Source of the DNA: Bacteroides sp.
Lineage (GTDB): Bacteria > Bacteroidota > Bacteroidia > Bacteroidales > Bacteroidaceae
Assembly: GCA_017621035.1 (NCBI GenBank)
Contig: JAGATY010000050.1
Location: forward strand, 1 to 64,000
Length of the DNA: 64,000 nucleotides
Direction: 5' to 3'
A model generated the notes under the pieces. That model was not told where the DNA came from. It saw only the letters and a list, made by a program, of their open reading frames with translations, and made no database searches. Below are positions 49,137-58,955 of this stretch, piece after piece; the first letter of the stretch is position 1, and the number at the start of each line of letters is the position of its first letter. The position numbers and the translations under genes are program-made.

Positions 49137-51581
49137 ATGAAGAATATGCAAGATTCTGTTCTAGCACCTCTTCCCCGGTTGCGGGAAAGAAACCTTCCGG
49201 ACAATTGCCGTCCGGCACTTACGGAATTACTGAAGCAAACATTTGGTTACGATTCCTTTCGTGACTTGGAAATCTACGATGACCTTTTTAAAAGTAAAGA
49301 TAAACTAACTATCTCACAGGGACAGCTCGTGGAACGTGTGGTGCAGGAGGTAGAAAAAACTCTGAAAGCCAACTCTCAAGTATACAACCTTTTGCTGACA
49401 GCTCCGACCGGTTCTGGAAAGTCTTTGCTGTTTCAATTGCCTGCCATCTATCTAGGTAGGGAATATCAAATGCTTACGATTGTGGTTTCTCCTCTGAAAG
49501 CACTGATTGTGGATCAAGTGGAGAGCTTGCAGGATTTAGGATATAGCCGTGTGGCCTATGCCTCCTCAGATCTCTCACCCGAGCAGAAGAAGGAGACTTA
49601 TCGGCAGGTGCGGGATGGAGAGATTGACCTTTTCTATCTCTCACCCGAGTTGTTGTTGGCTTACGATATTCGCCGCTTCATTGGTGACCGTCGTATTGGC
49701 TTGGTTGTGGTGGATGAGGCACATACTGTAACGACTTGGGGCAAAGAGTTTCGGGTGGATTATTGGTTCTTGGGACGCTATTTAAGTGATCTGCAACAAG
49801 TATTAGGCTATTCGTTCCCTCTTTTTGCACTGACAGCTACGGCAGTATGGAATCCGCAAGGAAGAAATGATATGGTATTTGAAACCATCCGTTCCTTGCA
49901 GATGGAGCCTTGTGAACTTTATGTGGGTACGGTAACCCGTGCAAATATTGGTTTCGACGTACGGCAAATGGAAATTGAGCAGGGAGAAACGTATGACAAG
50001 GCTAAGCAGCGGGTAGTTTCTGCTCGGATTGATAACTTCTTGAACGGGCATAAGACATTGCTCTATTATCCCTTTGCCGGAGGAATAGATATGCGTCTGA
50101 AGACGTGGGTAAAACCGGCCGATTGGCATTATGTGGCAACCTATTATGGGAAGAAAGAAAAGGAACAGAAGACCGCTATTGTGCAGGATTTTAAGGCGGG
50201 AGAAAAGAAATTGATTATAGCTACTAAAGCGTTTGGCATGGGAGTGGATATCAGTGATATTGATTGTGTGTATCATGTGGCTCCCTCTAGCACTTTTGTG
50301 GATTATATACAGGAAGTTGGACGTGCTGCACGCGATGCAGATATTCGTGGAGTGGCTGCTACAGATTTTCATGAACGAGACTTCTATTACATGAAGCGGT
50401 TGCATCAGGCCGGGAATATGGCTCAAGAGCAACTGGCGCTTATCCTACAGAAACTGATGGAGGTCTACCGAATGAAAGGGGAGAAGCGAGAAATGTTGGT
50501 ATCGCTTACAGACTTTGAGTTTGTGGTGAAACTGCCTCGCGTGAAAAACAAGTTGGAGTATGAGGCAGAGCTGGAGCAGCTTATAAAGACAGCCCTCTTA
50601 TGGTTGGAAGACGATTTGGCACGTCGCTACGGAACCCATCTGCTGGAGGTCTCTCCTATGAATCTGTTACGGGAGGGATATGTGCAGGATAAAACCGGTG
50701 ATTTATTTGCCCGTACTTATGCAGATTACCTGACTCAAGTAGAAGGCGAGGAGGGTGTTTATCGCGTTCGGCTGGAAGAGCTTTGGGAGGCTTGCTTCCC
50801 TGAGTTAGGCTATAAGGAGTTCAAACACAAACTGAATAACGGGACTCTACTAGAAGGAGCGCGTGCCGTATCGGTGGGTAAGCACGAGGTGATGTTGAAA
50901 GAAGATGCTACCCTCATTCGCCAAAGGCTGGATGCACTATTTAAGGATCTGACTATGTTGATGAAAACAGCCCTTATTAAGAATAAGGGTAAGTTTGATG
51001 AAGAGGAGTTGCGTGCCGTCTTTTCTGCTCATGATATGGATGTGCGCTCGGCCAAACGTTTTATTGGCTCACTGCTGGAGAGCCGTACCGAGGAGGGACG
51101 CAGTGTCAGCTATATTAGTAGTGCTAAGAAGAAAGAGAGTAATGAACTCTCGTTTACTGTTACCCGAGGCTTTGATTTACTGCTCTCTCGCTATCAGAAA
51201 CTTTTCCAACAGCGTATTGTGGGGAATAAGGGGAGCCGTTTGCAATTCTATTGTACCCCATTTTCAGATTTGAATATGCTGCTTAATTTGCTCTCCATGT
51301 TGGATTCCCTCTCTTTTAGTGTAGAAGGAGGAGGTACACCTTGTGTGTTGGTACACTTCCATCAGCCAGAAGAATTGTTGAAGATAGTTGAAGAAACGAC
51401 ATATAGAAACCGGATTTTGGATGATAACGAAGCAATATTTGAAGAACAAATGGAGCTGTTTCGCCTGTTTTTTGGTACCCACAAACTCTCGGATGAAGAG
51501 CGGTGGCAATTTATAGAGGACTATTTTACCGGAACACAGCTAGAAGAACTGAAACAAAAGTATAATAAACTTAATTCATAA
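49137..51581 (+). CDS. RecQ-like ATP-dependent DNA helicase
   Basis: An 814-residue superfamily 2 helicase: Walker A APTGSGKSLLFQLP (about 85-98), motif Ia VVSPLKALIVDQVE, DEAH box VVVDEAHTVTTWGKEFRVDY, motif III LFALTATAVW, motif V ATKAFGMGVDISDID and motif VI YIQEVGRAARDAD. The order and the WGxxFRxDY segment are RecQ-like. No clear RecQ zinc cluster is visible, and the C-terminal 380 residues are unassigned, making it about 200 residues longer than RecQ. It unwinds DNA 3' to 5' in repair, by family. It is followed 11 bp later by an SGNH hydrolase gene. Confidence 0.88.
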   Translation: MKNMQDSVLAPLPRLRERNLPDNCRPALTELLKQTFGYDSFRDLEIYDDLFKSKDKLTISQGQLVERVVQEVEKTLKANSQVYNLLLTAPTGSGKSLLFQLPAIYLGREYQMLTIVVSPLKALIVDQVESLQDLGYSRVAYASSDLSPEQKKETYRQVRDGEIDLFYLSPELLLAYDIRRFIGDRRIGLVVVDEAHTVTTWGKEFRVDYWFLGRYLSDLQQVLGYSFPLFALTATAVWNPQGRNDMVFETIRSLQMEPCELYVGTVTRANIGFDVRQMEIEQGETYDKAKQRVVSARIDNFLNGHKTLLYYPFAGGIDMRLKTWVKPADWHYVATYYGKKEKEQKTAIVQDFKAGEKKLIIATKAFGMGVDISDIDCVYHVAPSSTFVDYIQEVGRAARDADIRGVAATDFHERDFYYMKRLHQAGNMAQEQLALILQKLMEVYRMKGEKREMLVSLTDFEFVVKLPRVKNKLEYEAELEQLIKTALLWLEDDLARRYGTHLLEVSPMNLLREGYVQDKTGDLFARTYADYLTQVEGEEGVYRVRLEELWEACFPELGYKEFKHKLNNGTLLEGARAVSVGKHEVMLKEDATLIRQRLDALFKDLTMLMKTALIKNKGKFDEEELRAVFSAHDMDVRSAKRFIGSLLESRTEEGRSVSYISSAKKKESNELSFTVTRGFDLLLSRYQKLFQQRIVGNKGSRLQFYCTPFSDLNMLLNLLSMLDSLSFSVEGGGTPCVLVHFHQPEELLKIVEETTYRNRILDDNEAIFEEQMELFRLFFGTHKLSDEERWQFIEDYFTGTQLEELKQKYNKLNS

Positions 51582-51592
51582 ACATAAATACG

Positions 51593-52297
51593 ATGAATAG
51601 AAAACAAACTGTTTGCAGAGTACTGCTTCTATTGGTACTATGCGTGTGTGTAGCAATGCCGGAAGCATTGGCTCAAAAGAAAAAAGATTTTGCTAACCTG
51701 GCTCGCTTTGCTAAAGAAAATGCCGAATTGCCGGCTCCGGCCAAAGGTGAGAAGCGTGTGGTATTCTTGGGAAACTCTATTACGGAATGTTGGCCATTAC
51801 GCCATCCCTCATTCTTTGAGGAGAATCCTAATTATATTTGCCGTGGAATCAGTGGCCAGACTTCAGAACAATTGCTGTTGCGCTTTCGTAGCGATGTGAT
51901 AAATCTGCAACCTAAGATTTTGGTGCTCAATGTAGGTACCAATGATATTGCAGAGAATTCTTGTCCTTATAATGAGGATTATACATTTGGTAACATTGTC
52001 TCTATGGTGCAGTTGGCTCGTGCCAATAAAATAAAGGTAGTGTTGGCTTCGGTACTGCCTGCAGTAGGTTTCTCTTGGCGCAAAGATTTGCTTGATGCTC
52101 CTGATAAGATTGTGGCACTGAATGCCCGTATCAAGGCTTATGCCAAGGCTGAAAAGATTCCTTATGTAGACTATTACACACCCATGGTGTACGGTGAAAA
52201 GCGTCAGCTGAACCCTGATTACACCTATGATGGTGTGCATCCTACTGCTGCCGGTTACGAGGTAATGGAAGCTTTGATACAAAAGGTGTTGAAGTAA
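51593..52297 (+). CDS. SGNH/GDSL-family hydrolase
   Basis: A 234-residue exported esterase (signal cleaved after EALAQ, about residue 26). It has the four SGNH blocks: VVFLGNSITECW (Ser), GISGQTSEQLLLRF (Gly), VLNVGTNDIAEN (Asn), and YDGVHPTAAGYEVM (catalytic Asp and His). Family members deacetylate sugars or hydrolyse lipids. In gut Bacteroidales they often act on acetylated glycans, but no glycan cluster is adjacent here. It is monocistronic or co-transcribed with the helicase. Confidence 0.9.
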   Translation: MNRKQTVCRVLLLLVLCVCVAMPEALAQKKKDFANLARFAKENAELPAPAKGEKRVVFLGNSITECWPLRHPSFFEENPNYICRGISGQTSEQLLLRFRSDVINLQPKILVLNVGTNDIAENSCPYNEDYTFGNIVSMVQLARANKIKVVLASVLPAVGFSWRKDLLDAPDKIVALNARIKAYAKAEKIPYVDYYTPMVYGEKRQLNPDYTYDGVHPTAAGYEVMEALIQKVLK

Positions 52298-52346
52298 ACA
52301 TTCGAAATGCTTACTCGGAAGAGAAGCTTGTTTTATAAAGGTTTAG

Positions 52347-52378
52347 AGTGCTTTCCTGCTTAGGAAGGCACTTTTTTT
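52347..52378 (+). terminator. Terminator of the SGNH hydrolase gene
   Basis: AGTGCTTTCCT (52347-52357) pairs with AGGAAGGCACT (52362-52372) across a 4-nt loop, followed by TTTTTT. Confidence 0.88.
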
Positions 52379-52393
52379 ACTTGTTGAGGTTTG

Positions 52394-52894
52394 CTATATC
52401 TTCTGGTAAGCTAGTCGCTCATCCCCGTTAAGCAGATGAATAATACCACAATAGCGGAATCCGTGTTTGGTTAAGATGTGCTGGAGAATGCGGTTGTCGC
52501 GATGAGTGTCTGCTCGCAGATTGGGTACTTGCTGATAGCACCAGTTGATGCAAGCTGCTGCCACGCCATGTCCATCTCGTTTGCCGGCTAGCCGATGGAT
52601 GGTTCCGTAGGTAGATACATTTTCCAGCCATTCTCCTTCATAAATGATACGATAGGTAGGATCTTCTCCTACGATGAAAGCAAATGTCCCTACAACGTTT
52701 CCTTCTTTGTCGGTACAGACATAACTATTTCCGGCCTCTATCTCTTGTCGGATAAGTTCTTCAGATGGATAACCACTTGTCCATTGCTGTAGATTCCCGT
52801 CAGCTCTCATGATGTGTCGAGCCTCTTCAAAGAGTTCAAGTAGTGTACCAACCTCTTCGGGAGTTGTTTTTCGTATGTTCAGAGTAGTGCTCAT
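52394..52894 (-). CDS. GNAT family N-acetyltransferase
   Basis: A 166-residue acetyltransferase. The start at 52894 (MSTTLNIRKTTPEE) fits both the fold and a canonical promoter at 52919-52950. GNAT features: TLNIRKTTPEEVGTLLELFE, VVGTFAFIVGEDPTYRIIYE, the CoA-binding HRLAGKRDGHGVAAACINWC and a C-terminal DNRILQHILTKHGFRYCGII. The substrate is unknown. It is convergent with the SGNH hydrolase gene and monocistronic. Confidence 0.9.
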   Translation of the reverse strand: MSTTLNIRKTTPEEVGTLLELFEEARHIMRADGNLQQWTSGYPSEELIRQEIEAGNSYVCTDKEGNVVGTFAFIVGEDPTYRIIYEGEWLENVSTYGTIHRLAGKRDGHGVAAACINWCYQQVPNLRADTHRDNRILQHILTKHGFRYCGIIHLLNGDERLAYQKI

Positions 52895-52918
52895 CTTTCT
52901 AGTAGTGCTTATCGGAAA

Positions 52919-52950
52919 CAAAGGTAATGGATTCATGCGGATTGTACAAA
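52919..52950 (-). promoter_or_regulatory. Promoter of the GNAT gene
   Basis: On the minus strand TTTG (52947-52950), 20 bp, TACCTTTG (52919-52926), a full consensus match. Confidence 0.88.
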
Positions 52951-53057
52951 CGTGAGAACTGCTGATGTCCTCTTTCTCTTTTTACGGCGTCTGCCACATT
53001 GTGCTATTTCCCTTTGTTTGTACACAATATCTTTCTGCTTTTTTAGTTATAAGGGTA

Positions 53058-54011
53058 ATGAGATTCTCTTATTATATACGTTACATTGGCTGTTTGCTCT
53101 CTTTACTCTGTTGCTGCGTGAAGGTGTCTGCACAGTTTGATGCCCGTTTAAGTCAATATTGGGCTGTGCCGGCTTATTATCATGCGGCAGTTGTGGGGCA
53201 AAGTGAAAAACTCAATATCCAGGGAGGGTATGGAATGCAGCTGATGGAGTTTGAGAGGGCACCTCGGGTGATGTATTTGGGGGCTGAATTACCTTTTACA
53301 CTTTTTCATCAACAACACGGTGCGGGCATTAACTTCTTTAATGAGGCCATCGGACTGTTTCGTAATCAGCGAATCTGGGCGCAATATGCCTATCAACTGA
53401 GGTGGAAACGTGCACGGCTCGGCATAGGTGTTCAGTTTGGGTTTTTGAATGTGAAGTTTGACCCGTCGAACATCAATCTTGGAGAGGAGACGGAAGATCC
53501 GGCTTTCCCGACAACAGAAGAGAGTGGGATGGGGGCAGATTTAGGAGTAAGTCTCTACTATCGACACTCCCAATATTATGCAGCTCTTTCTGCCCAACAT
53601 CTGACTTCGCCTCGCATTGCAATCGGTGAAAAGAGTTTTTTAAAAGTCAAGCCTGTAATTTATTTAGGAGGAGGATACAATATTCAGACTCGTAATCCGT
53701 TGATTTCTATGCAGCCCTCCATCCATTTGCAGACAGACGGGACATCTACCCGCTTTGATGCAACTGTTCGTGCTTTCTATACTTGGCGTGGGAAAGTACT
53801 TAGCGGAACAGTAGGATATAGTCCGGATACGTCGGTTACGCTGGGACTGGGGCTGCAGATACGAAATGTAACAGTTGGCTACGCTTACGAGCTGTTTACT
53901 TCCAAGATAGGAGCAGCTTCCGGAAGTCACGACTTGGTGGTGAGTTACGCCATCGATATGAATGTATTTAAAAAGAGCCGCAATCTTCATAAAAGTGTGC
54001 GGATATTGTGA
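53058..54011 (+). CDS. porP: PorP/SprF family type IX secretion outer-membrane protein
   Basis: A 317-residue outer-membrane beta-barrel. The start at 53058 (MRFSYYIRYIG) gives a signal peptide cleaved after VSAQ; an earlier in-frame start adds 31 residues without purpose. Family features: FDARLSQYWAVPAYYHAAVV near the N-terminus, the GINFFNEAIGLF strand, YYAALSAQHLTSPRI and a C-terminal strand with HDLVVSYAIDM. PorP-like proteins are outer-membrane components of the type IX secretion system. It heads the gldKLMN cluster, 12 bp before gldK, as in Porphyromonas gingivalis. Confidence 0.92.
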   Translation: MRFSYYIRYIGCLLSLLCCCVKVSAQFDARLSQYWAVPAYYHAAVVGQSEKLNIQGGYGMQLMEFERAPRVMYLGAELPFTLFHQQHGAGINFFNEAIGLFRNQRIWAQYAYQLRWKRARLGIGVQFGFLNVKFDPSNINLGEETEDPAFPTTEESGMGADLGVSLYYRHSQYYAALSAQHLTSPRIAIGEKSFLKVKPVIYLGGGYNIQTRNPLISMQPSIHLQTDGTSTRFDATVRAFYTWRGKVLSGTVGYSPDTSVTLGLGLQIRNVTVGYAYELFTSKIGAASGSHDLVVSYAIDMNVFKKSRNLHKSVRIL

Positions 54012-54023
54012 TAGTACAACAAG

Positions 54024-55493
54024 ATGAAAAAGAGACAACTAAGAATGATGCAAAAGGTTCCTTTCTATGGAGCCGCCTTTTTCTTGATATTAGGCTCGCT
54101 GGTTGCCTGTATGGGGACAACGGGAACTTCCATGAGTAATGGCGGAGAACTAACCGGTGTGTCGGCCGGTCCGGTATGGAATGAGCCTGCTCCGTATGGT
54201 ATGGTGTTGGTAAAAAGAGGGTCGGTAAAGATGGGACCGGATAAACAAGACACACTTTGGGGAGCACCTGTTCCGCAGCGTGAGATTTCTGTGGAGTCGT
54301 TCTGGATGGACGAAACAGAAGTTACTGTGGGCGAGTACAAGCAGTTTATCAACTGGGTACGTGATTCCCTCATCCGTGAGCGATTGGCAGATCCTGCTTA
54401 CGGAGGTAATGAGCTTTACAAAATAGAGGAAGATCGGGAAGGAAATCCTGTTAAGCCTTACCTCAACTGGTCGAAACCCATCCCTTGGAAGCGTGCAACA
54501 GAGGATGAGCAGATGGCTATCAATAGTCTGTATAAGACCCATCCCATTGATGGTACAGTCATGTTGGATGGCTCACAGCTGAATTACTATTATGAAATTT
54601 ATGATTATACCGAGGCTGCCAAACGTCGTAATCGGTTGAATCCTGCTGAACGTACACGAAATACGGATGTACAGATCAGTCCCGATGAGGTGGTAATGAT
54701 TACCAAAGATACTGCTTATATTGATGAGGATGGACGCATCGTCAACCAGACTATTACCCGTCCTTTAAGTAGTGAATGGGACTTCTTGAACAGCTATATC
54801 GTGAATATTATGCCTGATACAACCTGTTGGGTGAATGATTTCCAGCGGGCAAATAATGAGCAGTACATGCGCCTCTATTTCAATCACCCCTCTTACAACG
54901 ATCATCCCATTGTGGGCGTAAGCTGGGAACAGGCTAATGCTTTCTGTGCTTGGCGTACCAACTATCTGTTGGCCGGATTACGTGGGCAGGCCAAGTATAT
55001 CCAGCGTTATCGACTACCGACTGAGGCAGAGTGGGAGTTTGCAGCCCGTGGACGTGAAGATAATCAGTATCCATGGAAAAGTAAAAAGAGTACCGATGAC
55101 CGAGGCTGTTATCAGGCAAACTATAAGCCGGGGAAAGGTAATTTCACCGGTGATGGGAATCTGATTACAAATCGTGTGGGTGCCTATTCGCCAAACTCTA
55201 ACGGCTTGTACGATATGGCCGGTAACGTGGCAGAGTGGACCTCTACTGCCTATACCGAAAGTGGTGTGCTTCAGGCAAGTGATATCAATCCTGATGTGCA
55301 GTATAATGCTGCTCCTGACGATGCTTACCGCTTGAAAAAGAAGGTGATACGTGGAGGTTCGTGGAAAGATGCCAATGCTTTTATTCGTTCCGATGCTCGC
55401 CCGTGGGAGTATCAGAATGAACAACGCTCTTACATTGGTTTCCGTTGTGTGCGGACGCAAGTGGGTGCCGGAAAAGGCAAGTCAAAGAGATAA
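54024..55493 (+). CDS. gldK: Type IX secretion lipoprotein GldK/PorK
   Basis: A 489-residue outer-membrane lipoprotein (lipobox SLVAC, Cys29) with a formylglycine-generating-enzyme-like fold (about 58-480): FWMDETEVTVGEYKQF, HPIVGVSWEQANAFCAWR, YRLPTEAEWEFAARG, GLYDMAGNVAEWTS and GGSWKDANAFIRSDARPW. With GldN it forms the periplasmic ring attached to the outer membrane in the type IX system. The catalytic Cys pair of true FGE is not expected here. It is second in the operon and lies 65 bp before gldL. Confidence 0.95.
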   Translation: MKKRQLRMMQKVPFYGAAFFLILGSLVACMGTTGTSMSNGGELTGVSAGPVWNEPAPYGMVLVKRGSVKMGPDKQDTLWGAPVPQREISVESFWMDETEVTVGEYKQFINWVRDSLIRERLADPAYGGNELYKIEEDREGNPVKPYLNWSKPIPWKRATEDEQMAINSLYKTHPIDGTVMLDGSQLNYYYEIYDYTEAAKRRNRLNPAERTRNTDVQISPDEVVMITKDTAYIDEDGRIVNQTITRPLSSEWDFLNSYIVNIMPDTTCWVNDFQRANNEQYMRLYFNHPSYNDHPIVGVSWEQANAFCAWRTNYLLAGLRGQAKYIQRYRLPTEAEWEFAARGREDNQYPWKSKKSTDDRGCYQANYKPGKGNFTGDGNLITNRVGAYSPNSNGLYDMAGNVAEWTSTAYTESGVLQASDINPDVQYNAAPDDAYRLKKKVIRGGSWKDANAFIRSDARPWEYQNEQRSYIGFRCVRTQVGAGKGKSKR

Positions 55494-55558
55494 CAAGCGG
55501 AAAACAAACTATAGGACACCTATTTTAATAACAAGAACAATCAATAAAGCAAATAGCT

Positions 55559-56221
55559 ATGGTAACAGATAAAAAAGACTTTGGGCAACGGTTACAAGAC
55601 TTTATGTCCAGTTATCGCGGTAAGGTAATCATGAACTATGCGTATAGCTGGGGAGCTGCCATTGTCATTGCCGGAACGCTTTTTAAATTGACACACTTAC
55701 CGGGTGCCAATCTCATGCTTTGGCTGGGAATGGGAACAGAGGTGTTGGTCTTCTTTTTGTCGGCTTTCGATCTTCCTCGCAAGTCTGTTGGTGAAGATGT
55801 AGTGGATGTGCAGCCTTCTTCTGTTCCGATGTCGCAAACAGTGGTCGCTACATCTACTACCCCCTCTCCTGTTGCTGGAATCGGTACTCCGTTGGTTTCA
55901 ACTTCCCCACTCTCTACTGCTACACCGGAGATGGAAACTGTTACGCAGGCATATGTAGAGAAGCTGAAAGAGACTACCGAGATGTTGGGACGTTTCACTA
56001 CTCAGGCCGCTTCGTTAACTCAGGATGCAGAACAAATGCAGAACCTGAGTAAGAACTTAGTAGGCCTCAATGCTATCTATGAGATGCAGCTTCGCAGTGC
56101 CAGTGCACAAATCGGTACGATTGATCAAGTGCATGAAGAGACCAGAAAGATGGCTCGTCAGATAGAGGAACTCAATGCTCTCTATGCCCGCATGCTGCAA
56201 GCCATGCAAGTGAAGGGATAG
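55559..56221 (+). CDS. gldL: Type IX secretion motor protein GldL/PorL
   Basis: A 220-residue inner-membrane protein. Two helices lie at about 27-45 and 50-68. The second carries the conserved glutamate (Glu61 in LGMGTEVLVFF) needed for proton-driven rotation. The rest is cytoplasmic: a Pro/Ser/Thr linker (about 80-125) and a coiled-coil tail (130-218). With GldM it forms the rotary motor that energises type IX secretion. Linker composition is unusually rich in Thr, Ser and Pro. Confidence 0.95.
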   Translation: MVTDKKDFGQRLQDFMSSYRGKVIMNYAYSWGAAIVIAGTLFKLTHLPGANLMLWLGMGTEVLVFFLSAFDLPRKSVGEDVVDVQPSSVPMSQTVVATSTTPSPVAGIGTPLVSTSPLSTATPEMETVTQAYVEKLKETTEMLGRFTTQAASLTQDAEQMQNLSKNLVGLNAIYEMQLRSASAQIGTIDQVHEETRKMARQIEELNALYARMLQAMQVKG

Positions 56222-56263
56222 TGCATACTCATAAGTCATAAATCCAGTAATAGAAATATCTTC

Positions 56264-57823
56264 ATGAACATAAATCCTGATTCACCCCGCCAGAAGATGA
56301 TAAATCTGATGTACATCGTCCTAATGGCATTATTGGCTCTGAATGTATCTTCGGATGTGCTGAATGGCTTCTCGCTGGTGGGTGAAAGCCTTTTACGAAC
56401 TACGGCTAATTCGGCCGAGCAGAACCGTTCGCTCTATGTAGACCTGGCTGAGGCTAACCGTCGTAATCCGGAGAAGATTGGCCCGTGGTTCCGAAAAGCA
56501 ACTCAGGTGAAGCAGATGTCAGATTCGCTTGTTGCTTTGGTTGATGAGTTGAAACTTCGCATTGTACAACAGGCTGACGGTAGTGAAGGCTCTTTGGAAG
56601 ATATTGTCAACCGAGAAGACTTGGAGGCTGCTTCATTCGTGATGCTCGCACCGGCTAGTGGGCAAGGAGAGGCTTTGTATGAAAGTATCAATCGCTATCG
56701 AGAAGAGATATTGTCGGTGGTGACAGATAGTGTGCAGCGAAGAATTATTGACAGCAACCTGAGTACTGATGTTCCTCGGAAGGCTTTGGGTAAGAACTGG
56801 CAGGAGTACATCTTTGAAAATACTCCCGTAGCTGCCGCCATTACGTTGCTCACCAAATTACAGAGCGATGTACGTTATGCTGAGGGTGAGGTGTTACACC
56901 TGCTCACGCAGAACACTGACATGCAGGATGTACGTGTAAACCGTCTGCAGGCCTATGTCATCCCTACCTCGCAAAATGTTGTGCGGGGCGGTGCATATAC
57001 CGGACGTGTTATCCTGGCTGCAGTAGACTCTACCCAACGTCCCTCCCTTTTTATCGGTGGAGAAAGACAAACTGAGAATGAAGACGGATGGTTTGAAACT
57101 GTTTGTAACCGGACGGGTGACTTCTCGCTGGATGGTTACCTGGAGCTGGTTCAGGGCAATGGAGATACGCTTCGCCGTCACTTCTCTCAACCCTATACGG
57201 TGGTGGAACCGTCTGCTACTGTATCTGCCACTCTGATGAATGTGCTTTACGCCGGCTACGATAATCCTCTCAGTATCTCTGTGCCGGGCGTTCCTGCCGA
57301 TCGTGTGCAGGCAGTATTGCTTAATAAGAACGGGACATTGAAGCGTGCAGGTAAAGGATATGTAGCTCGTCCTTCAGAAGTTAATAAGGAGGTTGTCATA
57401 CGGGTGATGGCTGAGGTGAATGGTCGTACACAGTCTATGGGTGATTACACCTATCGTGTGCGTTCACTTCCTGACCCCTCACCTTTTATTGAATACACAG
57501 AAAAAGGTGTCTCTCGCCGATATCGTGGAGGACGTGGTTTGCCTAAAGCTGTCCTGATGAATACACAAGGCATTGTGGCTGCTATTGATGATGGCCTGCT
57601 GAACATTGGCTTCCGAGTGTTAGGTTTTGAGACTGTTTTCTTCGACAACATGGGAAATGCTGTTCCCGAGGTGTCACAAAGTGCCTCTTTCACGCCTCGT
57701 CAGAAAGAGATGTTCCGTCGTCTTTCTAAAGGTAAACGTTTCTACATATCACGGGTACGTGCCGTTGGACCGGATGGAGTGGAGCGCTTACTACCCACTA
57801 CATTGGAAGTAATAGTGAGTTAA
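56264..57823 (+). CDS. gldM: Type IX secretion motor protein GldM/PorM
   Basis: A 519-residue inner-membrane protein with one N-terminal helix (INLMYIVLMALLALNVS, about 13-29) and a long periplasmic part: a helical D1 region (about 35-220) and three beta-rich domains (D2-D4). The N-terminal NPDSPRQKMINLMYIVLMAL is the family signature. The GldM dimer rotates in the GldL pentamer and reaches the GldKN ring. Standard length. Confidence 0.96.
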   Translation: MNINPDSPRQKMINLMYIVLMALLALNVSSDVLNGFSLVGESLLRTTANSAEQNRSLYVDLAEANRRNPEKIGPWFRKATQVKQMSDSLVALVDELKLRIVQQADGSEGSLEDIVNREDLEAASFVMLAPASGQGEALYESINRYREEILSVVTDSVQRRIIDSNLSTDVPRKALGKNWQEYIFENTPVAAAITLLTKLQSDVRYAEGEVLHLLTQNTDMQDVRVNRLQAYVIPTSQNVVRGGAYTGRVILAAVDSTQRPSLFIGGERQTENEDGWFETVCNRTGDFSLDGYLELVQGNGDTLRRHFSQPYTVVEPSATVSATLMNVLYAGYDNPLSISVPGVPADRVQAVLLNKNGTLKRAGKGYVARPSEVNKEVVIRVMAEVNGRTQSMGDYTYRVRSLPDPSPFIEYTEKGVSRRYRGGRGLPKAVLMNTQGIVAAIDDGLLNIGFRVLGFETVFFDNMGNAVPEVSQSASFTPRQKEMFRRLSKGKRFYISRVRAVGPDGVERLLPTTLEVIVS

Positions 57824-57860
57824 CTAATTGATGTATATATAATATTATAAGGTATAAACT

Positions 57861-58877
57861 ATGAAACTTGGTTTGCAGCGATTGATTGTATTGTTATTGT
57901 CTCTCACCTCCTTCTCGGTGGTGTGGGCGCAGCGTACTTATCCCTCTTCTAAAGAGTTGCCAGAGGATGTTGTCTGGATGCGTGAAATTTATCGCACGCT
58001 CGACTTGGCGAAAGATACCAATGGTGCCCTTTATTATCCTGTAGAACCTCAGGATGGACAGATGAATCTCTTCACCACCCTGTTCCGTCTGCTGGCGCAG
58101 AAGAAGATTCCTGTTTATGAATACCAACTGGATGGTGTAGAACGTTTCCGGAGTGATGCACAGGTCAGCTTTCGTGATGTATTGGATCGTTTCCAGATTT
58201 ATTATGAATTGAAGCCCTCAAAGAGCCGTCGCGACAGTGTTATTTCTATTCATAACAGTGATGTCCCCTCTGCCGACGTGATGAGCTACTTCATTAAAGA
58301 GGTTTGGTACTATGACCAGCGAACCTCTACTTTCGGTTCTGCTGTCACGGCTCTCTGCCCCGTGCTTCATCGTTCAGAAGAGTTTAGTGACGAGAAAGTC
58401 AAGTTGCCAATGTTCTGGGTTGACTATAAAGATGTGGCTCCTTACCTGGCTCAGTCGCAAGTGGCAACCAGCAATTACAACAATGCGGCGGTTGGTAGTT
58501 GGGATGATTTCTTTGCTTCGCGTCTCTATAAAGGGGATATTTACAAAGTTACCAACCTGCAAAACAGAACCATGGCTCAATATTGTCCTACAGACAGTGC
58601 CATGCAGAAAGAGCAATTGCGCATAGAGAAAGAGATTGCCGATTTTGAACAATCTCTTTACGGCTCTGATTTACAGGATGAGGGTGTAGAGCGTGATACA
58701 CTTAGTTCTACCTCAGAGCCGAGCGTTAAAGAGGCCAAAACAATCTTTAAACGCAAGGAACGTGCCACTGTACGCAGGCGTACAACCCACGCTGCAACCT
58801 CTACTGTCTCTTCCAAATCGGAGAGCACAGAGAATGCTTCTGCTCCCAAAGCCAGTGTGAGACGTCAGCGCAGATAA
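57861..58877 (+). CDS. gldN: Type IX secretion protein GldN/PorN, with basic tail
   Basis: A 338-residue periplasmic protein (signal cleaved after VVWAQ, about residue 24). The GldN domain covers about 30-265: VVWMREIYRTLDLAKDTNGA, LFTTLFRLLAQKKIPVYEY, IKEVWYYDQRTSTFGSAVTA and LPMFWVDYKDVAPYLAQSQV. It partners GldK in the outer-membrane ring. Residues about 290-338 form a Lys/Arg/Ser/Thr-rich tail ending in SVRRQRR, beyond the conserved domain and probably disordered. It is last gene of the T9SS operon. Confidence 0.95.
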   Translation: MKLGLQRLIVLLLSLTSFSVVWAQRTYPSSKELPEDVVWMREIYRTLDLAKDTNGALYYPVEPQDGQMNLFTTLFRLLAQKKIPVYEYQLDGVERFRSDAQVSFRDVLDRFQIYYELKPSKSRRDSVISIHNSDVPSADVMSYFIKEVWYYDQRTSTFGSAVTALCPVLHRSEEFSDEKVKLPMFWVDYKDVAPYLAQSQVATSNYNNAAVGSWDDFFASRLYKGDIYKVTNLQNRTMAQYCPTDSAMQKEQLRIEKEIADFEQSLYGSDLQDEGVERDTLSSTSEPSVKEAKTIFKRKERATVRRRTTHAATSTVSSKSESTENASAPKASVRRQRR

Positions 58878-58919
58878 ACAAAACTCTCTACAAATGTGTT
58901 CTAATTAGGAGATTTTGTA

Positions 58920-58927
58920 TATATTTG
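58920..58927 (+). promoter_or_regulatory. -7 box of the outer-membrane barrel gene
   Basis: TATATTTG, 28 bp upstream of the ATG; the -33 element is weak. It suggests transcription separate from gldN. Confidence 0.7.
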
Positions 58928-58955
58928 TCGCGTAATTATTAAACACGTACTATTT

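Noticed and set aside
49137..51581. Anti-phage defence helicase
   Set aside because: No nuclease, methyltransferase or other defence partner is adjacent; neighbours are an SGNH hydrolase and a DUF2795 gene.
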